From Clostridium sp. (lineage in GTDB: Bacteria > Bacillota > Clostridia > Acetivibrionales > Acetivibrionaceae): a DNA stretch of 39,716 nt. Below the pieces are notes generated by a model that was given only the letters and a program-made list of their open reading frames with translations, had not been told where the DNA came from and did not search any database. Position 1 is the first letter of the stretch, and each line of letters begins with the position of its first letter. Positions 17,273-25,885 of the stretch are shown here, piece after piece. A program made the position numbers and the translations under genes. The stretch is taken from NCBI GenBank assembly GCA_012523755.1, contig JAAYTO010000115.1:1-39716 (forward strand). Reading direction: 5' to 3'.

Positions 17273-17287
17273 CGTGGGGGAGTAAAA

Positions 17288-18481
17288 ATGTTGCTGTTTA
17301 GGTTATGGAATTATATCAGAGGATATGTTATTATAGTAGTTGAGGGATATTTTCTGGAGAAGTTTGTAAATATATGTACAAGAAGACAGATATTACTGCT
17401 TGATATTAAGAGGCAGAAGAACAGTAAAATGACTCTTAAAGTTAGTATTAAAGGGTTTAGGATGCTAAAACCCATTGCCAAGAAGACCGGCTGCAGAGTA
17501 AAAATTCTAAAAAAACACGGTTTGCCGTTTTTAATCAACAGGTATAAAAGCAGGAAAACATTTTTACTTGGTGCAGCGTTGTTTATTGTGTTATTCTATA
17601 TAATGACATCCTTTGTATGGACTATTGAGGTTACGGGAAACAAAAAAATTGAATCACAGATTATTATTGAAAGACTGACATTCATGGGAGTAAGACCTGG
17701 GGTGTTAAAATACAGGGTTAATCCCGAAAAGATCGCAGACCGGATTATTATGGATGTGGATGGACTTTCCTATGTGAATGTAATGGTAAGGGGCACAAAA
17801 ATAAAAGTGGAGGTAGCTGAAGGGGTAGATGTTCCACCAATGGTGCCTTTAAGTGAACCCTGTGATATTGTTGCTAAGAAGGATGGGGTTATAAAGTCAA
17901 TCATAGTTAAAGCAGGTCAGGTAGCAGTTGAGGAAGGGGATACGGTTAAAAAAGGACAATTACTTGTTTCGGGAAATATACCGATAAAGAATATGGAGGA
18001 CAGTCCGAGAAAGGTTCATGCTATTGGAAGGGTTATGGCGAGAACATGGTATGAAACCACTCAGCCTGTTGAGCTTAGGGTTGTTGAAAAGATTAGAACC
18101 GGGCAGAAAAAGGATAATATATCCTTGGTGTTGTTCTCGAAAAAAATTGATTTATTTAGTGAAAAGGTTGATTATAGCGATTATGACAGGGTAGAAACGG
18201 AGAAATTCCTTTCAATAGGAGAAAACCTTGTCCTACCCTTTGGTGCTGTTATCGAAACCTATTATGAGAATGACATCACAGAGGCGGAGGTTTCTTTAGA
18301 AGAAGCAAAGGAAAACGCTGCAAGTGTTGCCTATCGGAAAGCCCTTGAGGATGTTCCCGAAGGTGCACAAATCATCGATAGAAGAATTGAGTTTGTTGAG
18401 GGCGAAAACGGTGATATAATTGCTGATGTTATTATAGAGTGTTTGGAGGATATAGGAGTTAAAAAAGAGATTGAACGCTAA
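17288..18481 (+). CDS. yqfD: Sporulation protein YqfD
   Basis: A 397-residue sporulation membrane protein. The N-terminal part (MLLFRLWNYIRGYVIIVVEGYFLEKF at the start) is the family hallmark. One transmembrane helix lies near residues 93-115 (FLLGAALFIVLFYIMTSFVW), followed by a large domain beginning with a FtsQ/POTRA-like stretch (TIEVTGNKKIES) and a segment reminiscent of lipoyl/RnfC hairpins (VKAGQVAVEEGDTVKKGQLL). Mother-cell sigma-E expression is known for the B. subtilis gene. GTGGGGGAG precedes the ATG. It pairs with yqfC and leads into phoH. Confidence 0.93.
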   Translation: MLLFRLWNYIRGYVIIVVEGYFLEKFVNICTRRQILLLDIKRQKNSKMTLKVSIKGFRMLKPIAKKTGCRVKILKKHGLPFLINRYKSRKTFLLGAALFIVLFYIMTSFVWTIEVTGNKKIESQIIIERLTFMGVRPGVLKYRVNPEKIADRIIMDVDGLSYVNVMVRGTKIKVEVAEGVDVPPMVPLSEPCDIVAKKDGVIKSIIVKAGQVAVEEGDTVKKGQLLVSGNIPIKNMEDSPRKVHAIGRVMARTWYETTQPVELRVVEKIRTGQKKDNISLVLFSKKIDLFSEKVDYSDYDRVETEKFLSIGENLVLPFGAVIETYYENDITEAEVSLEEAKENAASVAYRKALEDVPEGAQIIDRRIEFVEGENGDIIADVIIECLEDIGVKKEIER

Positions 18482-18597
18482 AAGTAAATTGTATTCCTGA
18501 ATATGCGTTCAATAGCTATAGGAATATGATTTTTTGCAAAACTCTGAATAAATTATTGTAAAATGTTTTGCGAAACACACGGATTGGAGGGGAATAT

Positions 18598-19575
18598 TTG
18601 GAAAGTCTTGTGGAAGTATCCTTGGAATTTGACAGAATTGAGCATGCTATGAACCTCTTTGGCAATTTTGACGAGAATATAAATGTAGTTGAAGATGCTT
18701 TTAATGTAAAGATTATTTCCAGGGACAATGAAATTAGGGTTGTTGGTTACAGTGATGCGGTATATAAAGCACAAACGGTTCTTCAGCGGCTTATTAGTTT
18801 AGCGGCACAGGGAGATACAATTACCAAACAGAATGTAAGCTATCTTGTTCAGCTGGCCGATGAGAACCAATTAGACAGGGTTAAGGATTTTCGTGCAGAT
18901 TGCATTTGTGTAACAGCGAGGGGAAAGCAGATTAAGTCTAAGACCCATGGGCAGAAAATGTATGTGGATGCAATGAAAAACAATGATGTTGTATTCGGAA
19001 TTGGTCCAGCAGGTACTGGAAAGACGTTTTTAGCTGTTGCCATGGCGGTGACAGCTTTTAGAAATAAAGAGGTCAATAGGATTGTTCTTACCCGACCGGC
19101 TGTTGAGGCAGGGGAAAAGCTAGGGTTTTTACCCGGTGACTTACAGCACAAGGTTGATCCTTATCTTAGACCGTTATACGATGCATTGTATGAGATGATG
19201 GGATTTGAAACTTATCACAAGTATCTTGAAAAGGGAATGATAGAGGTGGCACCCCTTGCCTATATGAGGGGAAGGACACTGGATGATTCTTTTATTATAC
19301 TTGATGAAGCCCAGAATACTACCCCGGAGCAGATGAAGATGTTTCTGACGCGAATTGGTTTTGGCTCAAAGGCGGTAATTAACGGTGATGTTACCCAAGT
19401 AGACCTTCCCGGAGATAAAAAATCCGGATTAAAAGAGGTTATAAAGGTGTTAAAGGATATAAAAGGAATTTCCTTTGTTTATCTGTCTGATAGGGATGTT
19501 GTCAGGCATGAACTGGTTCAAAGAATCATACAGGCTTATGAAAGGTATGATAAGGTTGCGAAAAATCACAGATAA
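18598..19575 (+). CDS. phoH: PhoH family ATPase
   Basis: A 325-residue cytosolic ATPase related to the helicase superfamily 1 core. Walker A GPAGTGKTFLA, then VLTRPAVEAGEKLGFLPGD, Walker B IILDEAQNTTPEQMKMFLTRIG and INGDVTQVDLP. It has an N-terminal KH-like region. The role is probably RNA related, given the constant neighbourhood with ybeY and era. Start choice: TTG 18598 has GGAGGGG five bases upstream; the ORF-track start at 18568 lacks a site. A weak hairpin and T run upstream (about 18491-18536) may end yqfD. The 3' end overlaps the pgpH start region. Confidence 0.95.
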   Translation: MESLVEVSLEFDRIEHAMNLFGNFDENINVVEDAFNVKIISRDNEIRVVGYSDAVYKAQTVLQRLISLAAQGDTITKQNVSYLVQLADENQLDRVKDFRADCICVTARGKQIKSKTHGQKMYVDAMKNNDVVFGIGPAGTGKTFLAVAMAVTAFRNKEVNRIVLTRPAVEAGEKLGFLPGDLQHKVDPYLRPLYDALYEMMGFETYHKYLEKGMIEVAPLAYMRGRTLDDSFIILDEAQNTTPEQMKMFLTRIGFGSKAVINGDVTQVDLPGDKKSGLKEVIKVLKDIKGISFVYLSDRDVVRHELVQRIIQAYERYDKVAKNHR

Positions 19576-21829
19576 GAGCAATGGTTTAAAAGGTGATAAA
19601 AACAAGAAAAGGAACAGGGGTACTAAATCGGATAACAGCGTCTGGAGGGGATATTTTAGGGACAAGCACTTTCAGAGGGTGTTTATTGCTGCCGTGACAG
19701 TTATTCTTGCCTTTCTTATTGTATTAAACGGTGCAACTCCAAAGAGGTACCGGCTAACATTGGGCGAAAAGTCAAATTATGATATTCACGCACCCCGGGA
19801 CATAGTAAACACTGTCAAAACTGAGGAAAATGCTAAAAAAGCAGCAGCGGAAGTGACTCCCGATATGAAGGAGATAAGAAATGCATCGATAGAGGTTATA
19901 AACAGCGTTGTTAGCCTGAAGTCCTTAATCGAAAAGTCTCAAAAGGATTATAAGGCGGCTCTTGCTTCTATTGGGACAAGCACTGACAGTGAATATGAGA
20001 AGCTAGCCCAAAAAGGGCTTGAAAAAGCTTCAGCTGCTCTTGTGGAGGGTATGGGTGAACTTGGAATAACCCTTCGCAATGTTCAGGTTGAGTACCTTAT
20101 ATCTGAGGCAAGCGAGGAGGATATCAGTAATTTTGAAGACGTCCTAAGAGGCTTGGTAAGCGAAGTAATGAAGAAGGATATTACTGATGACAATCTTAAG
20201 GAAAGAACTACAGAACTTAAAAACCGTGTTGAGGACAGCAATTTGAAAGAGGAACTCAAGGATGTTGCCTTAACTGCTTCCAATTACGTGTTAAAGCCCA
20301 ATAGAACTATTAATGAGGAACTTACAGAAGCTAAGAGAAACGCTGCTTATAATGATCCTAAGAATGTGGAGATCATTAAGAAAGGACAAAGAATATTAAG
20401 TGTTGACGATACAGTTACCAAGGACAAGCTTAAGGTATTGGAAGATCTGAATCTTCTTGAGACAAAAAGCAAGTTTGATTTTACCCTTGCTGGTGGAATA
20501 CTTGTGATACTGGTGCTGTTATCCCTCCTTGTTATTCTGTATATGAACAATTTTTGCAAGAAAGTGTTTTATAACAGGAGCCACCTTATACTTTTGTCCA
20601 TTGTCATTATACTGACACTTTTAGCTGCGGTGGCAGTACATGAGTATTCTACCTTGATAATACCTATATTTATAGCCACAATGCTTATTTCGATTTTACT
20701 TGATTTGAGGCTTGCCCTTGTGGTAAATATTATATTGACTATAGCAATATCATTGATGATAGGCAGTGATGACAAATTTGTGTATATGGCTTTGATAACC
20801 GGATCTTTTTCAGCTTTCATCGTCTCAAAGGCGAATCAAAGAAACAAGCTGTCCTTTGCAGGAACCGTTGTTGCAGCACTTAATGTGCTGGTTATCACAG
20901 CCATAAACATTATTAACAAATCTGCATGGGATGTATCTTTAAGGGAAGGTATTATTGTTCTTATAAACGGTATTGCCTCAATGCTTATTACAAATTGGAT
21001 GCTTCCTTTTATGGAAAGTACCTTTAATATAATTACGCCTTTAAGGCTTTTAGAGCTTGCCAACCCAAACCAGCCGCTTCTTAAAAAACTGCTTATGGAG
21101 GCTCCGGGAACTTATCATCACAGCTTGATGGTGGGGAATCTTGCAGAGGCAGGGACGGAAGCTATTGGTGGGAATGCGTTACTGGCAAGGGTAGGGGCAT
21201 ATTTTCATGATATAGGGAAGCTCAAAAGACCCAGCTTTTTTATTGAAAATCAGATGGGGGAAAATCCTCATGACAAGATGACCCCGAACCTCAGTGCCCT
21301 TGTAATTATTTCTCATGCCCGAGATGGATATGAAATGGCCAAAAAGTATAAAATTCCTCTTGCGATTAGGGATATAATATTACAACACCATGGAACCACC
21401 TTGGTGGCATATTTCTACCATAAAGCAAAACAATGTGAAAAAATGGGGAATATAGCAGAAGAAAATTTTAGGTATGACGGTGTTAAGCCGGCATCAAGGG
21501 AAGCAGCGGTAGTAATGCTGGCCGATTCTGTGGAGGCAGCGGTAAGGTCTATGACCGACAAAACCGAAGGGAAAATTGAAGGATTGGTAAGAAAGATAAT
21601 AAAGGATAAATTAGATGACGGTCAGCTGGATCACTGCAGTTTAACCCTAAAGGATCTTGATACTATTTCCAAAGCTTTTGTAAAAACCTTCGGAGGCTTT
21701 TTCCATGGAAGAGAAGAGTATCCGGATATAAAGGATACGGCAGATAGGCTTAAATCCCAGGATTCTGGAGAATATAACGGGAATTTTGAAAAACAGGTGT
21801 CGGAAAAACAGAATATAACGAGGCAGTAA
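19547..21829 (+). CDS. pgpH: 7TM-HD cyclic-di-AMP phosphodiesterase (PgpH/YqfF)
   Basis: About 760 residues. A cytoplasmic basic start is followed by a transmembrane helix (VFIAAVTVILAFLIVL), an extracytoplasmic 7TMR-HDED domain, a block of membrane helices (LAGGILVILVLLSLLVILYM onward to about residue 510), and a cytoplasmic HD domain (TYHHSLMVGNLAEAG, YFHDIGKLKRP, ILQHHGTT). Homologous Listeria PgpH hydrolyses c-di-AMP; that role is taken from the family. The ORF track starts at 19475 inside phoH. ATG 19547 and TTG 19556 are more likely, both still overlapping phoH, and neither has a perfect ribosome site, so the start is uncertain by about ten residues. Confidence 0.93.
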   Translation: MIRLRKITDKSNGLKGDKNKKRNRGTKSDNSVWRGYFRDKHFQRVFIAAVTVILAFLIVLNGATPKRYRLTLGEKSNYDIHAPRDIVNTVKTEENAKKAAAEVTPDMKEIRNASIEVINSVVSLKSLIEKSQKDYKAALASIGTSTDSEYEKLAQKGLEKASAALVEGMGELGITLRNVQVEYLISEASEEDISNFEDVLRGLVSEVMKKDITDDNLKERTTELKNRVEDSNLKEELKDVALTASNYVLKPNRTINEELTEAKRNAAYNDPKNVEIIKKGQRILSVDDTVTKDKLKVLEDLNLLETKSKFDFTLAGGILVILVLLSLLVILYMNNFCKKVFYNRSHLILLSIVIILTLLAAVAVHEYSTLIIPIFIATMLISILLDLRLALVVNIILTIAISLMIGSDDKFVYMALITGSFSAFIVSKANQRNKLSFAGTVVAALNVLVITAINIINKSAWDVSLREGIIVLINGIASMLITNWMLPFMESTFNIITPLRLLELANPNQPLLKKLLMEAPGTYHHSLMVGNLAEAGTEAIGGNALLARVGAYFHDIGKLKRPSFFIENQMGENPHDKMTPNLSALVIISHARDGYEMAKKYKIPLAIRDIILQHHGTTLVAYFYHKAKQCEKMGNIAEENFRYDGVKPASREAAVVMLADSVEAAVRSMTDKTEGKIEGLVRKIIKDKLDDGQLDHCSLTLKDLDTISKAFVKTFGGFFHGREEYPDIKDTADRLKSQDSGEYNGNFEKQVSEKQNITRQ

Positions 21830-21892
21830 GAAAATTTTACTATAATCGAAAAATTTTTTTTGAGCCGAGGTGTTATAAAGGGAGGAAAGCGG

Positions 21893-22378
21893 ATGGAAAT
21901 TTTTATAGAAGATTTACAGGATAAAATAGAGGTAACGGATGAAATCTTGAAGCTTATGGACAAGGCTGCAAGGGCATGCCTTGAAAATGAGAACTTCACT
22001 TTGCCCTATGAAATAAGTGTAATTCTTGTTGATAATGACAGAATCAGAGAAGTCAACAATGAGCAAAGAAGCATTGACAAACCCACCGATGTTTTGTCTT
22101 TTCCCATTGTCGATATGTACGAAGGAGAGATAAAATCCAGTGACGGCGATTTTGATATGGACGAAGGACACATTGTGTTGGGAGATATATTAATCTCACT
22201 GGAAAAGGCAAAAGAGCAATCCATTGAGTATGGACATTCCTTTGAAAGGGAGCTTATTTTTCTTCTGACCCATGGTGTTTTCCACTTGCTAGGTTATGAC
22301 CATGACACTGAGGAAAGAGAGAAAAAAATGCTGGAAAGACAGAATGCTGTTTTAAAGAGTCTGAACCTGGAAAGGTAA
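21893..22378 (+). CDS. ybeY: Endoribonuclease YbeY
   Basis: A 161-residue zinc-dependent RNase acting in 16S rRNA 3'-end maturation and ribosome quality control. The metal motif HGVFHLLGYDH (HxxxHxxxxxH) is intact near residue 122, and NNEQRSIDKPTDVLSFP is the other signature. ATG 21893 follows GGGAGG by seven bases; the ORF-track TTG 21860 has no such site. Its stop overlaps the ATG of the DgkA-PAP2 gene (TAATG), showing tight coupling. Confidence 0.96.
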   Translation: MEIFIEDLQDKIEVTDEILKLMDKAARACLENENFTLPYEISVILVDNDRIREVNNEQRSIDKPTDVLSFPIVDMYEGEIKSSDGDFDMDEGHIVLGDILISLEKAKEQSIEYGHSFERELIFLLTHGVFHLLGYDHDTEEREKKMLERQNAVLKSLNLER

Positions 22379-23088
22379 TGAAGCTTATGAAAAGCAGGAA
22401 TATTATTGAGAGCTTTAACCATGCAATAAATGGCATAATTCATGCGGTAAAAAGCGAGCGTAATATGAAAATCCATATTGCATTTGGAATAGCAGTGTTT
22501 TTGTTAAGCCTGTTTTTTGACCTTACCAAGACGGAGTTTATGGTTATTTGTCTTACGGTGGCAATGGTTATTATATGTGAGATGTTTAATACGGCTATTG
22601 AAGTGGTAGTGGATTTGATAGAAGAAAAGTACAATATCAAGGCCAAAATTATTAAGGATGTTTCTGCTGGTGCGGTTTTGGTTGCTGCTTTTTTCTCGGT
22701 TATTATAGGGTATTTTATTTTTTTTGAAAGAGTGAGCACCGGGCTTGAAACAGGTGTTAAACGGGTTAAGCAGTATCCCATGCATGTTATTGTTATTGTA
22801 CTGGTTATTACCGTGTTGGTAGTTGTGGTATTAAAGGCATTTTCCCGCAAGGGTACGCCGCTGAGGGGTGGAATGCCCAGCGGACATGCGGCAGTTGCAT
22901 CGGCTTTGACCACCGCGATTGCCTTGTGGTCCATTGATATAAAAATTACAGTATTGTGTGTGATTTTATCAAGTCTTGTGATTCAAAGCCGGCTTGAAGC
23001 AAAAATACACTCATTTATGGAAGTGTTTTTAGGTGCAGTGATTGGTTTTTTGATTACATTATTTCTGTTTCAAGTGTTTTTGACATAA
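22378..23088 (+). CDS. DgkA kinase - PAP2 phosphatase fusion
   Basis: A 236-residue membrane protein made of two lipid enzymes. Residues 1-120 are a DgkA-type undecaprenol/diacylglycerol kinase with three helices and EMFNTAIEVVVDLIEEKY, followed by KDVSAGAVLVAA. Residues about 135-236 are a PAP2-type phosphatase: RKGTPLRGGMPSGHAA, then SRLEAKIHSFMEVFLGA. The last PAP2 motif normally ends in Asp (SRxxxxxHxxxD) but reads Glu here. Kinase and phosphatase would work in opposite directions on the same lipid carrier, so the fusion could set its phosphorylation state. In B. subtilis the same locus has the kinase alone. Coupled to ybeY; cdd follows. Confidence 0.92.
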   Translation: MKLMKSRNIIESFNHAINGIIHAVKSERNMKIHIAFGIAVFLLSLFFDLTKTEFMVICLTVAMVIICEMFNTAIEVVVDLIEEKYNIKAKIIKDVSAGAVLVAAFFSVIIGYFIFFERVSTGLETGVKRVKQYPMHVIVIVLVITVLVVVVLKAFSRKGTPLRGGMPSGHAAVASALTTAIALWSIDIKITVLCVILSSLVIQSRLEAKIHSFMEVFLGAVIGFLITLFLFQVFLT

Positions 23089-23116
23089 ATTATAGCTTTT
23101 ACCGGGGGTGGAAGGA

Positions 23117-23503
23117 ATGGATGATAAAGAATTATTGCTTCTTGCAGAAGAAATAAAAAAGAACTCTTATTCCCCTTATTCCAATTTCAGGGTAGGGACT
23201 GCGGTTCTTACGCAGAGTGGAAAAGTCTACCAAGGGGTAAATATTGAGAATGCGAGCTACGGTGCCACCATCTGTGCCGAAAGAACGGCAATTTTCAAGG
23301 CGGTGTCCGAGGGGGAACGCAAAATTGAGGCTGTGGCTGTAACCGGTGACAGCGATAATTTGACTTTTCCCTGTGGCATTTGCCGGCAGGTGATTGCCGA
23401 GTTTGGAGATGAAAACACAAGGATTATTTGTGCAAATAAAAGGGGCGAGTTCAAGGTCTTTAAACTTGCAGAGCTTTTGCCCAATGCTTTTGTTTTTGAC
23501 TGA
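23117..23503 (+). CDS. cdd: Cytidine deaminase
   Basis: A 128-residue cytosolic zinc enzyme converting (deoxy)cytidine to (deoxy)uridine in pyrimidine salvage. Active site CAERTA with the catalytic Glu, and the two-cysteine zinc motif PCGICRQV. NFRVGTAVLT and NIENASYG are family features. ATG 23117 is preferred over the track's GTG 23108, because GGGGGTGG lies at the right distance. Standard position between dgkA and era. Confidence 0.96.
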   Translation: MDDKELLLLAEEIKKNSYSPYSNFRVGTAVLTQSGKVYQGVNIENASYGATICAERTAIFKAVSEGERKIEAVAVTGDSDNLTFPCGICRQVIAEFGDENTRIICANKRGEFKVFKLAELLPNAFVFD

Positions 23504-23601
23504 GATTTGTTAAACGAGTTAAAATTAAAATAAGGGATATTATATAGATTAGGAATCCGTTGCGTTTAAAAACATGCGAAGATTTAACCGGAGGTATACA
23601 T

Positions 23602-24495
23602 ATGGCATTTAAATCAGGTTTTGTATCAATAGTGGGAAGACCGAATGTGGGAAAGTCTACACTGTTAAATAGGTTTACCGGCGAAAAGATAGCGATCATG
23701 TCGGATAAACCTCAGACCACAAGAAATACTATAAAGGCAATTGATACGGGTGAGGATTATCAAATAATTTTTATTGACACTCCCGGTATACACAAACCCA
23801 AAACAAAGCTGGGAGACTTTATGGTTAATGTTGCTATGAACACATTAAATGAGGTTGAGCTGGTATTGTTCTTGGTTGAATCTACGGATCAAAAACCCGG
23901 ACCCGGTGATTTATATATTATTGAACAACTGAAGCAAATTAAAACCCCTGTATTTTGTTTGATTAATAAAATCGATCTTGTGGAAAAAGAGCAGGTTCTG
24001 CCTATCATATCTACTTATAATGAACTTATGGAGTTTTCTCAAATCATACCTGTTTCCGCTCTAGAGAATGAAAGTGCAGAGTTGGTAAAAGAGGAGATTA
24101 AAAAGTTTTTACCCGAAGGACCGAAATATTTCCCGGAGGATATGATTACGGATCAACCCGAAAAAGTAATAGCTGCGGAAATAATAAGAGAGAAGATATT
24201 GGAGCTTGTGAGCGAGGAAGTACCTCATGGTGTGGGAGTTGAGGTTATTTCATTCAAAAACAGGGAGGACAAGGACATACTGAATATTCAGGCAAATATA
24301 TATTGCGAAAAGAAAACCCACAAAGGCATTCTGATTGGCAAAGAGGGCAGAATGCTCAAGAAAATCGGTAGTCTGGCAAGGGTTGAGATTGAAAGGCTTT
24401 TTGGTACAAAGGTCTTTTTGGAGCTATGGGTAAAGGTTAAGACCGACTGGCGGAACAATAATCTGATGCTTAAAACTCTGGGGTATAATAAATAG
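23602..24495 (+). CDS. era: GTPase Era
   Basis: A 297-residue essential GTPase for 30S ribosome assembly. G1 GRPNVGKST, effector region QTTRN, G3 DTPG, G4 NKID, and a C-terminal KH domain with GILIGKEGRMLKKIG that binds 16S rRNA near its 3' end, the region YbeY also works on. ATG 23602 has GGAGG seven bases upstream; the track's 14-residue extension from 23560 lacks support. A hairpin and T run follow the stop. Confidence 0.97.
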   Translation: MAFKSGFVSIVGRPNVGKSTLLNRFTGEKIAIMSDKPQTTRNTIKAIDTGEDYQIIFIDTPGIHKPKTKLGDFMVNVAMNTLNEVELVLFLVESTDQKPGPGDLYIIEQLKQIKTPVFCLINKIDLVEKEQVLPIISTYNELMEFSQIIPVSALENESAELVKEEIKKFLPEGPKYFPEDMITDQPEKVIAAEIIREKILELVSEEVPHGVGVEVISFKNREDKDILNIQANIYCEKKTHKGILIGKEGRMLKKIGSLARVEIERLFGTKVFLELWVKVKTDWRNNNLMLKTLGYNK

Positions 24496-24506
24496 GGCAT
24501 AAAAGG

Positions 24507-24546
24507 TTTGTATATGATAAATTTTCAAGTATACAAATATTTTTTT
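24507..24546 (+). terminator. Terminator after era
   Basis: TTTGTATA (24507-24514) / TATACAAA (24530-24537) with a 15-base loop, followed by TATTTTTTT. The stem is all AT except one G-C pair, so efficiency may be partial. Confidence 0.65.
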
Positions 24547-24611
24547 CGTGTAACCTAATTATTATTAAGATAAGTGTGGTTTATCAAATAATAATAAGGG
24601 GGAAGGCATTT

Positions 24612-24758
24612 ATGTTAAAAGAGTTTGCTTGGAAAATGTTCACAAAAACAGGTGACATCTCAATGTATATGTTTTTGAAGGAAATAGAGGAAAAAACCAG
24701 GACTGTTGATGAGACTGAAATAGCCAAGGATGAGGTTGCTATAAGTACTCATCATTAA
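24612..24758 (+). CDS. yqzL: YqzL-like small protein
   Basis: A 48-residue protein from ATG 24612, opening MLKEFAWKMFTKTGDISMYMFLKEIE, the YqzL family pattern. This tiny protein of unknown function is encoded between era and recO in many spore formers. GGGGGAAGG precedes the ATG. The track's 60-aa version adds 12 residues upstream without a ribosome site. The C-terminus (DEVAISTHH) is not conserved. Confidence 0.88.
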   Translation: MLKEFAWKMFTKTGDISMYMFLKEIEEKTRTVDETEIAKDEVAISTHH

Positions 24759-24870
24759 TACTTGGTAGCATAATTAATTTCCGGAGCACTTTGAGCACAA
24801 ACCCAAGGAATGCATTCTTGACATTTTTTAAGATGGGTAATTAGTTTTGTTTAAAACTTGAGGGAACATA

Positions 24871-25629
24871 TTGGATATGAGCTACTTTAAAACAACAGGA
24901 ATTGTTATAAAAGAAATAAATACCGGAGAGGCTGACAAGATAGTTACGATATTTTCTAAAAACAAAGGAAAGATTTCCTGTTCAGCCCGGGGGGCAAGAA
25001 GGCCTAAAAGCCGCCTTGTGGCGGGTACTCAGCTTTTGTGCTATAGTGAGTTTGTGCTTTTTAAGGGTAAGGACATCTACTCGATTAACAGTTGTGATGT
25101 TATTGAACCCTTTTATGATATAAGAAATGACCTTGAAAGACTTACTTATGCCGCACACATGACAGAACTGATAAACGATGTTATTCAGGAAAATCAGCCT
25201 GCAACCAAGGTTTTGCAGCTGTTTTTAAACTCTCTTTATTTGCTTTCTAAAACCGGCAGATCTCCCATGCAAATAGTCAGGGTATTTGAATTAAGACTCC
25301 TTTCAATTTTGGGCTATGCACCTTCGGTGGGTGGTTGTGTAGTCTGTACAAACAGTCAGTTTGACAGCATGTCTTTTAGCTTTCAAAAGTGCGGTTTTAT
25401 TTGCAAAAGCTGTACAATGCAGGATAAAAGTGCTGTAGAGCTTTCTGAGGGTGCTGCGAAGGCGTTGAATTATATTGTTTACAGCCCACTAAACAGCCTG
25501 TTCAGTTTTGAGGTTTCGGACAGTGTTTTAAATGAACTCGGAAGAATATCAAGAAGGTTCACAAGGGACATATTGGAAAAGGATTACAAAAAGCTGGATT
25601 TTCTCAAAACCTTAAATATCAATACATAA
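24871..25629 (+). CDS. recO: DNA repair protein RecO
   Basis: A 252-residue recombination mediator that loads RecA onto SSB-coated DNA together with RecR. N-terminal OB fold (TGIVIKEINTGEADKIVTIFSK, then GARRPKSRLVAGTQLL) and a C-terminal helical part with a four-Cys zinc site (CVVC ... CKSC). TTG 24871 is five bases after GAGGGA; ATG 24877, two codons on, is also possible. The stop overlaps a hairpin whose T tract is on the minus strand, and a c-di-GMP riboswitch points back at this 3' end. Confidence 0.95.
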   Translation: MDMSYFKTTGIVIKEINTGEADKIVTIFSKNKGKISCSARGARRPKSRLVAGTQLLCYSEFVLFKGKDIYSINSCDVIEPFYDIRNDLERLTYAAHMTELINDVIQENQPATKVLQLFLNSLYLLSKTGRSPMQIVRVFELRLLSILGYAPSVGGCVVCTNSQFDSMSFSFQKCGFICKSCTMQDKSAVELSEGAAKALNYIVYSPLNSLFSFEVSDSVLNELGRISRRFTRDILEKDYKKLDFLKTLNINT

Positions 25630-25652
25630 AAAAAGCTTTTTAATAAAAGCTT
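25628..25652 (-). terminator. Second minus-strand terminator at recO 3' end
   Basis: Read on the minus strand: AAGCTTTT-ATTA-AAAAGCTT followed by TTTTT. On the plus strand no T tract follows, so it faces the riboswitch transcript, not recO. Confidence 0.65.
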
Positions 25653-25654
25653 AT

Positions 25655-25699
25655 AAAAAAAAGGCGGTATAAGGAAATATCGTATGACCTATTTCCCTT
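25655..25699 (-). terminator. Riboswitch expression platform with U8 tract
   Basis: On the minus strand, AAGGGAAATA (25699-25690) can pair with TATTTCCTT (25679-25671), one base bulged. After ATACCGCC comes a T8 tract (25662-25655). The right arm can instead pair with the leader (25855-25841), and ACCGCCTTT (25668-25660) with aptamer strand AAAGGCGGT (25806-25798). On the plus strand the same local hairpin, followed by AATTTATTTT, may weakly terminate recO. Confidence 0.7.
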
Positions 25700-25855
25700 A
25701 ATTTATTTTAAAGAGTATAAACAGAACTTTTAATGGTAACCTGGCAATCATGGTTTGGAGCACTCTGCCCTAAACGTTAGACCCAAGGTTTTGCGTCACC
25801 GCCTTTCAGCGATTTTGCCCTGTTTCATAAGTCACAGTTTATATCTCCTTATACC
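25666..25855. repeat. 15-bp inverted repeat enclosing the riboswitch
   Basis: GGTATAAGGAAATAT (25666-25680) and ATATCTCCTTATACC (25841-25855) are inverted copies with one difference. In minus-strand RNA that difference becomes a G-U pair, so all 15 positions can pair. The aptamer lies inside the 160-base interval. Confidence 0.9.
25726..25832 (-). promoter_or_regulatory. Cyclic di-GMP-I (GEMM) riboswitch aptamer
   Basis: On the minus strand the conserved GEMM core is readable: ACAGGGCAAAA, then a P1b hairpin (ATCGC-TGAAAG-GCGGT, GNRA-type loop), GACGCAAAACC, GGGTCTAA, a variable stem and ATGATTGCCAGGTTACC. P1 can form from ACTT..ATG with CAT..AAGT. The class binds cyclic di-GMP. An extended -10 promoter lies upstream and a U8 terminator downstream, so the unit would give an RNA of roughly 225 nt. 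No minus-strand gene follows; the next sequence is antisense recO. The PilZ gene lies on the other side, divergent. Confidence 0.87.
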
Positions 25856-25885
25856 TGTCGGGAGGAAATATTGAATTATATATTT

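Noticed and set aside
19475-19546. pgpH start at 19475
   Set aside because: It would overlap phoH by about 100 bases and has no ribosome site; starts at 19547 or 19556 are more plausible.
25726-25832. Riboswitch on the plus strand serving the PilZ gene
   Set aside because: The conserved aptamer letters (CAGGGCAAA, GACGCAAA, GCCAGGTTACC) and the U tract read only on the minus strand.
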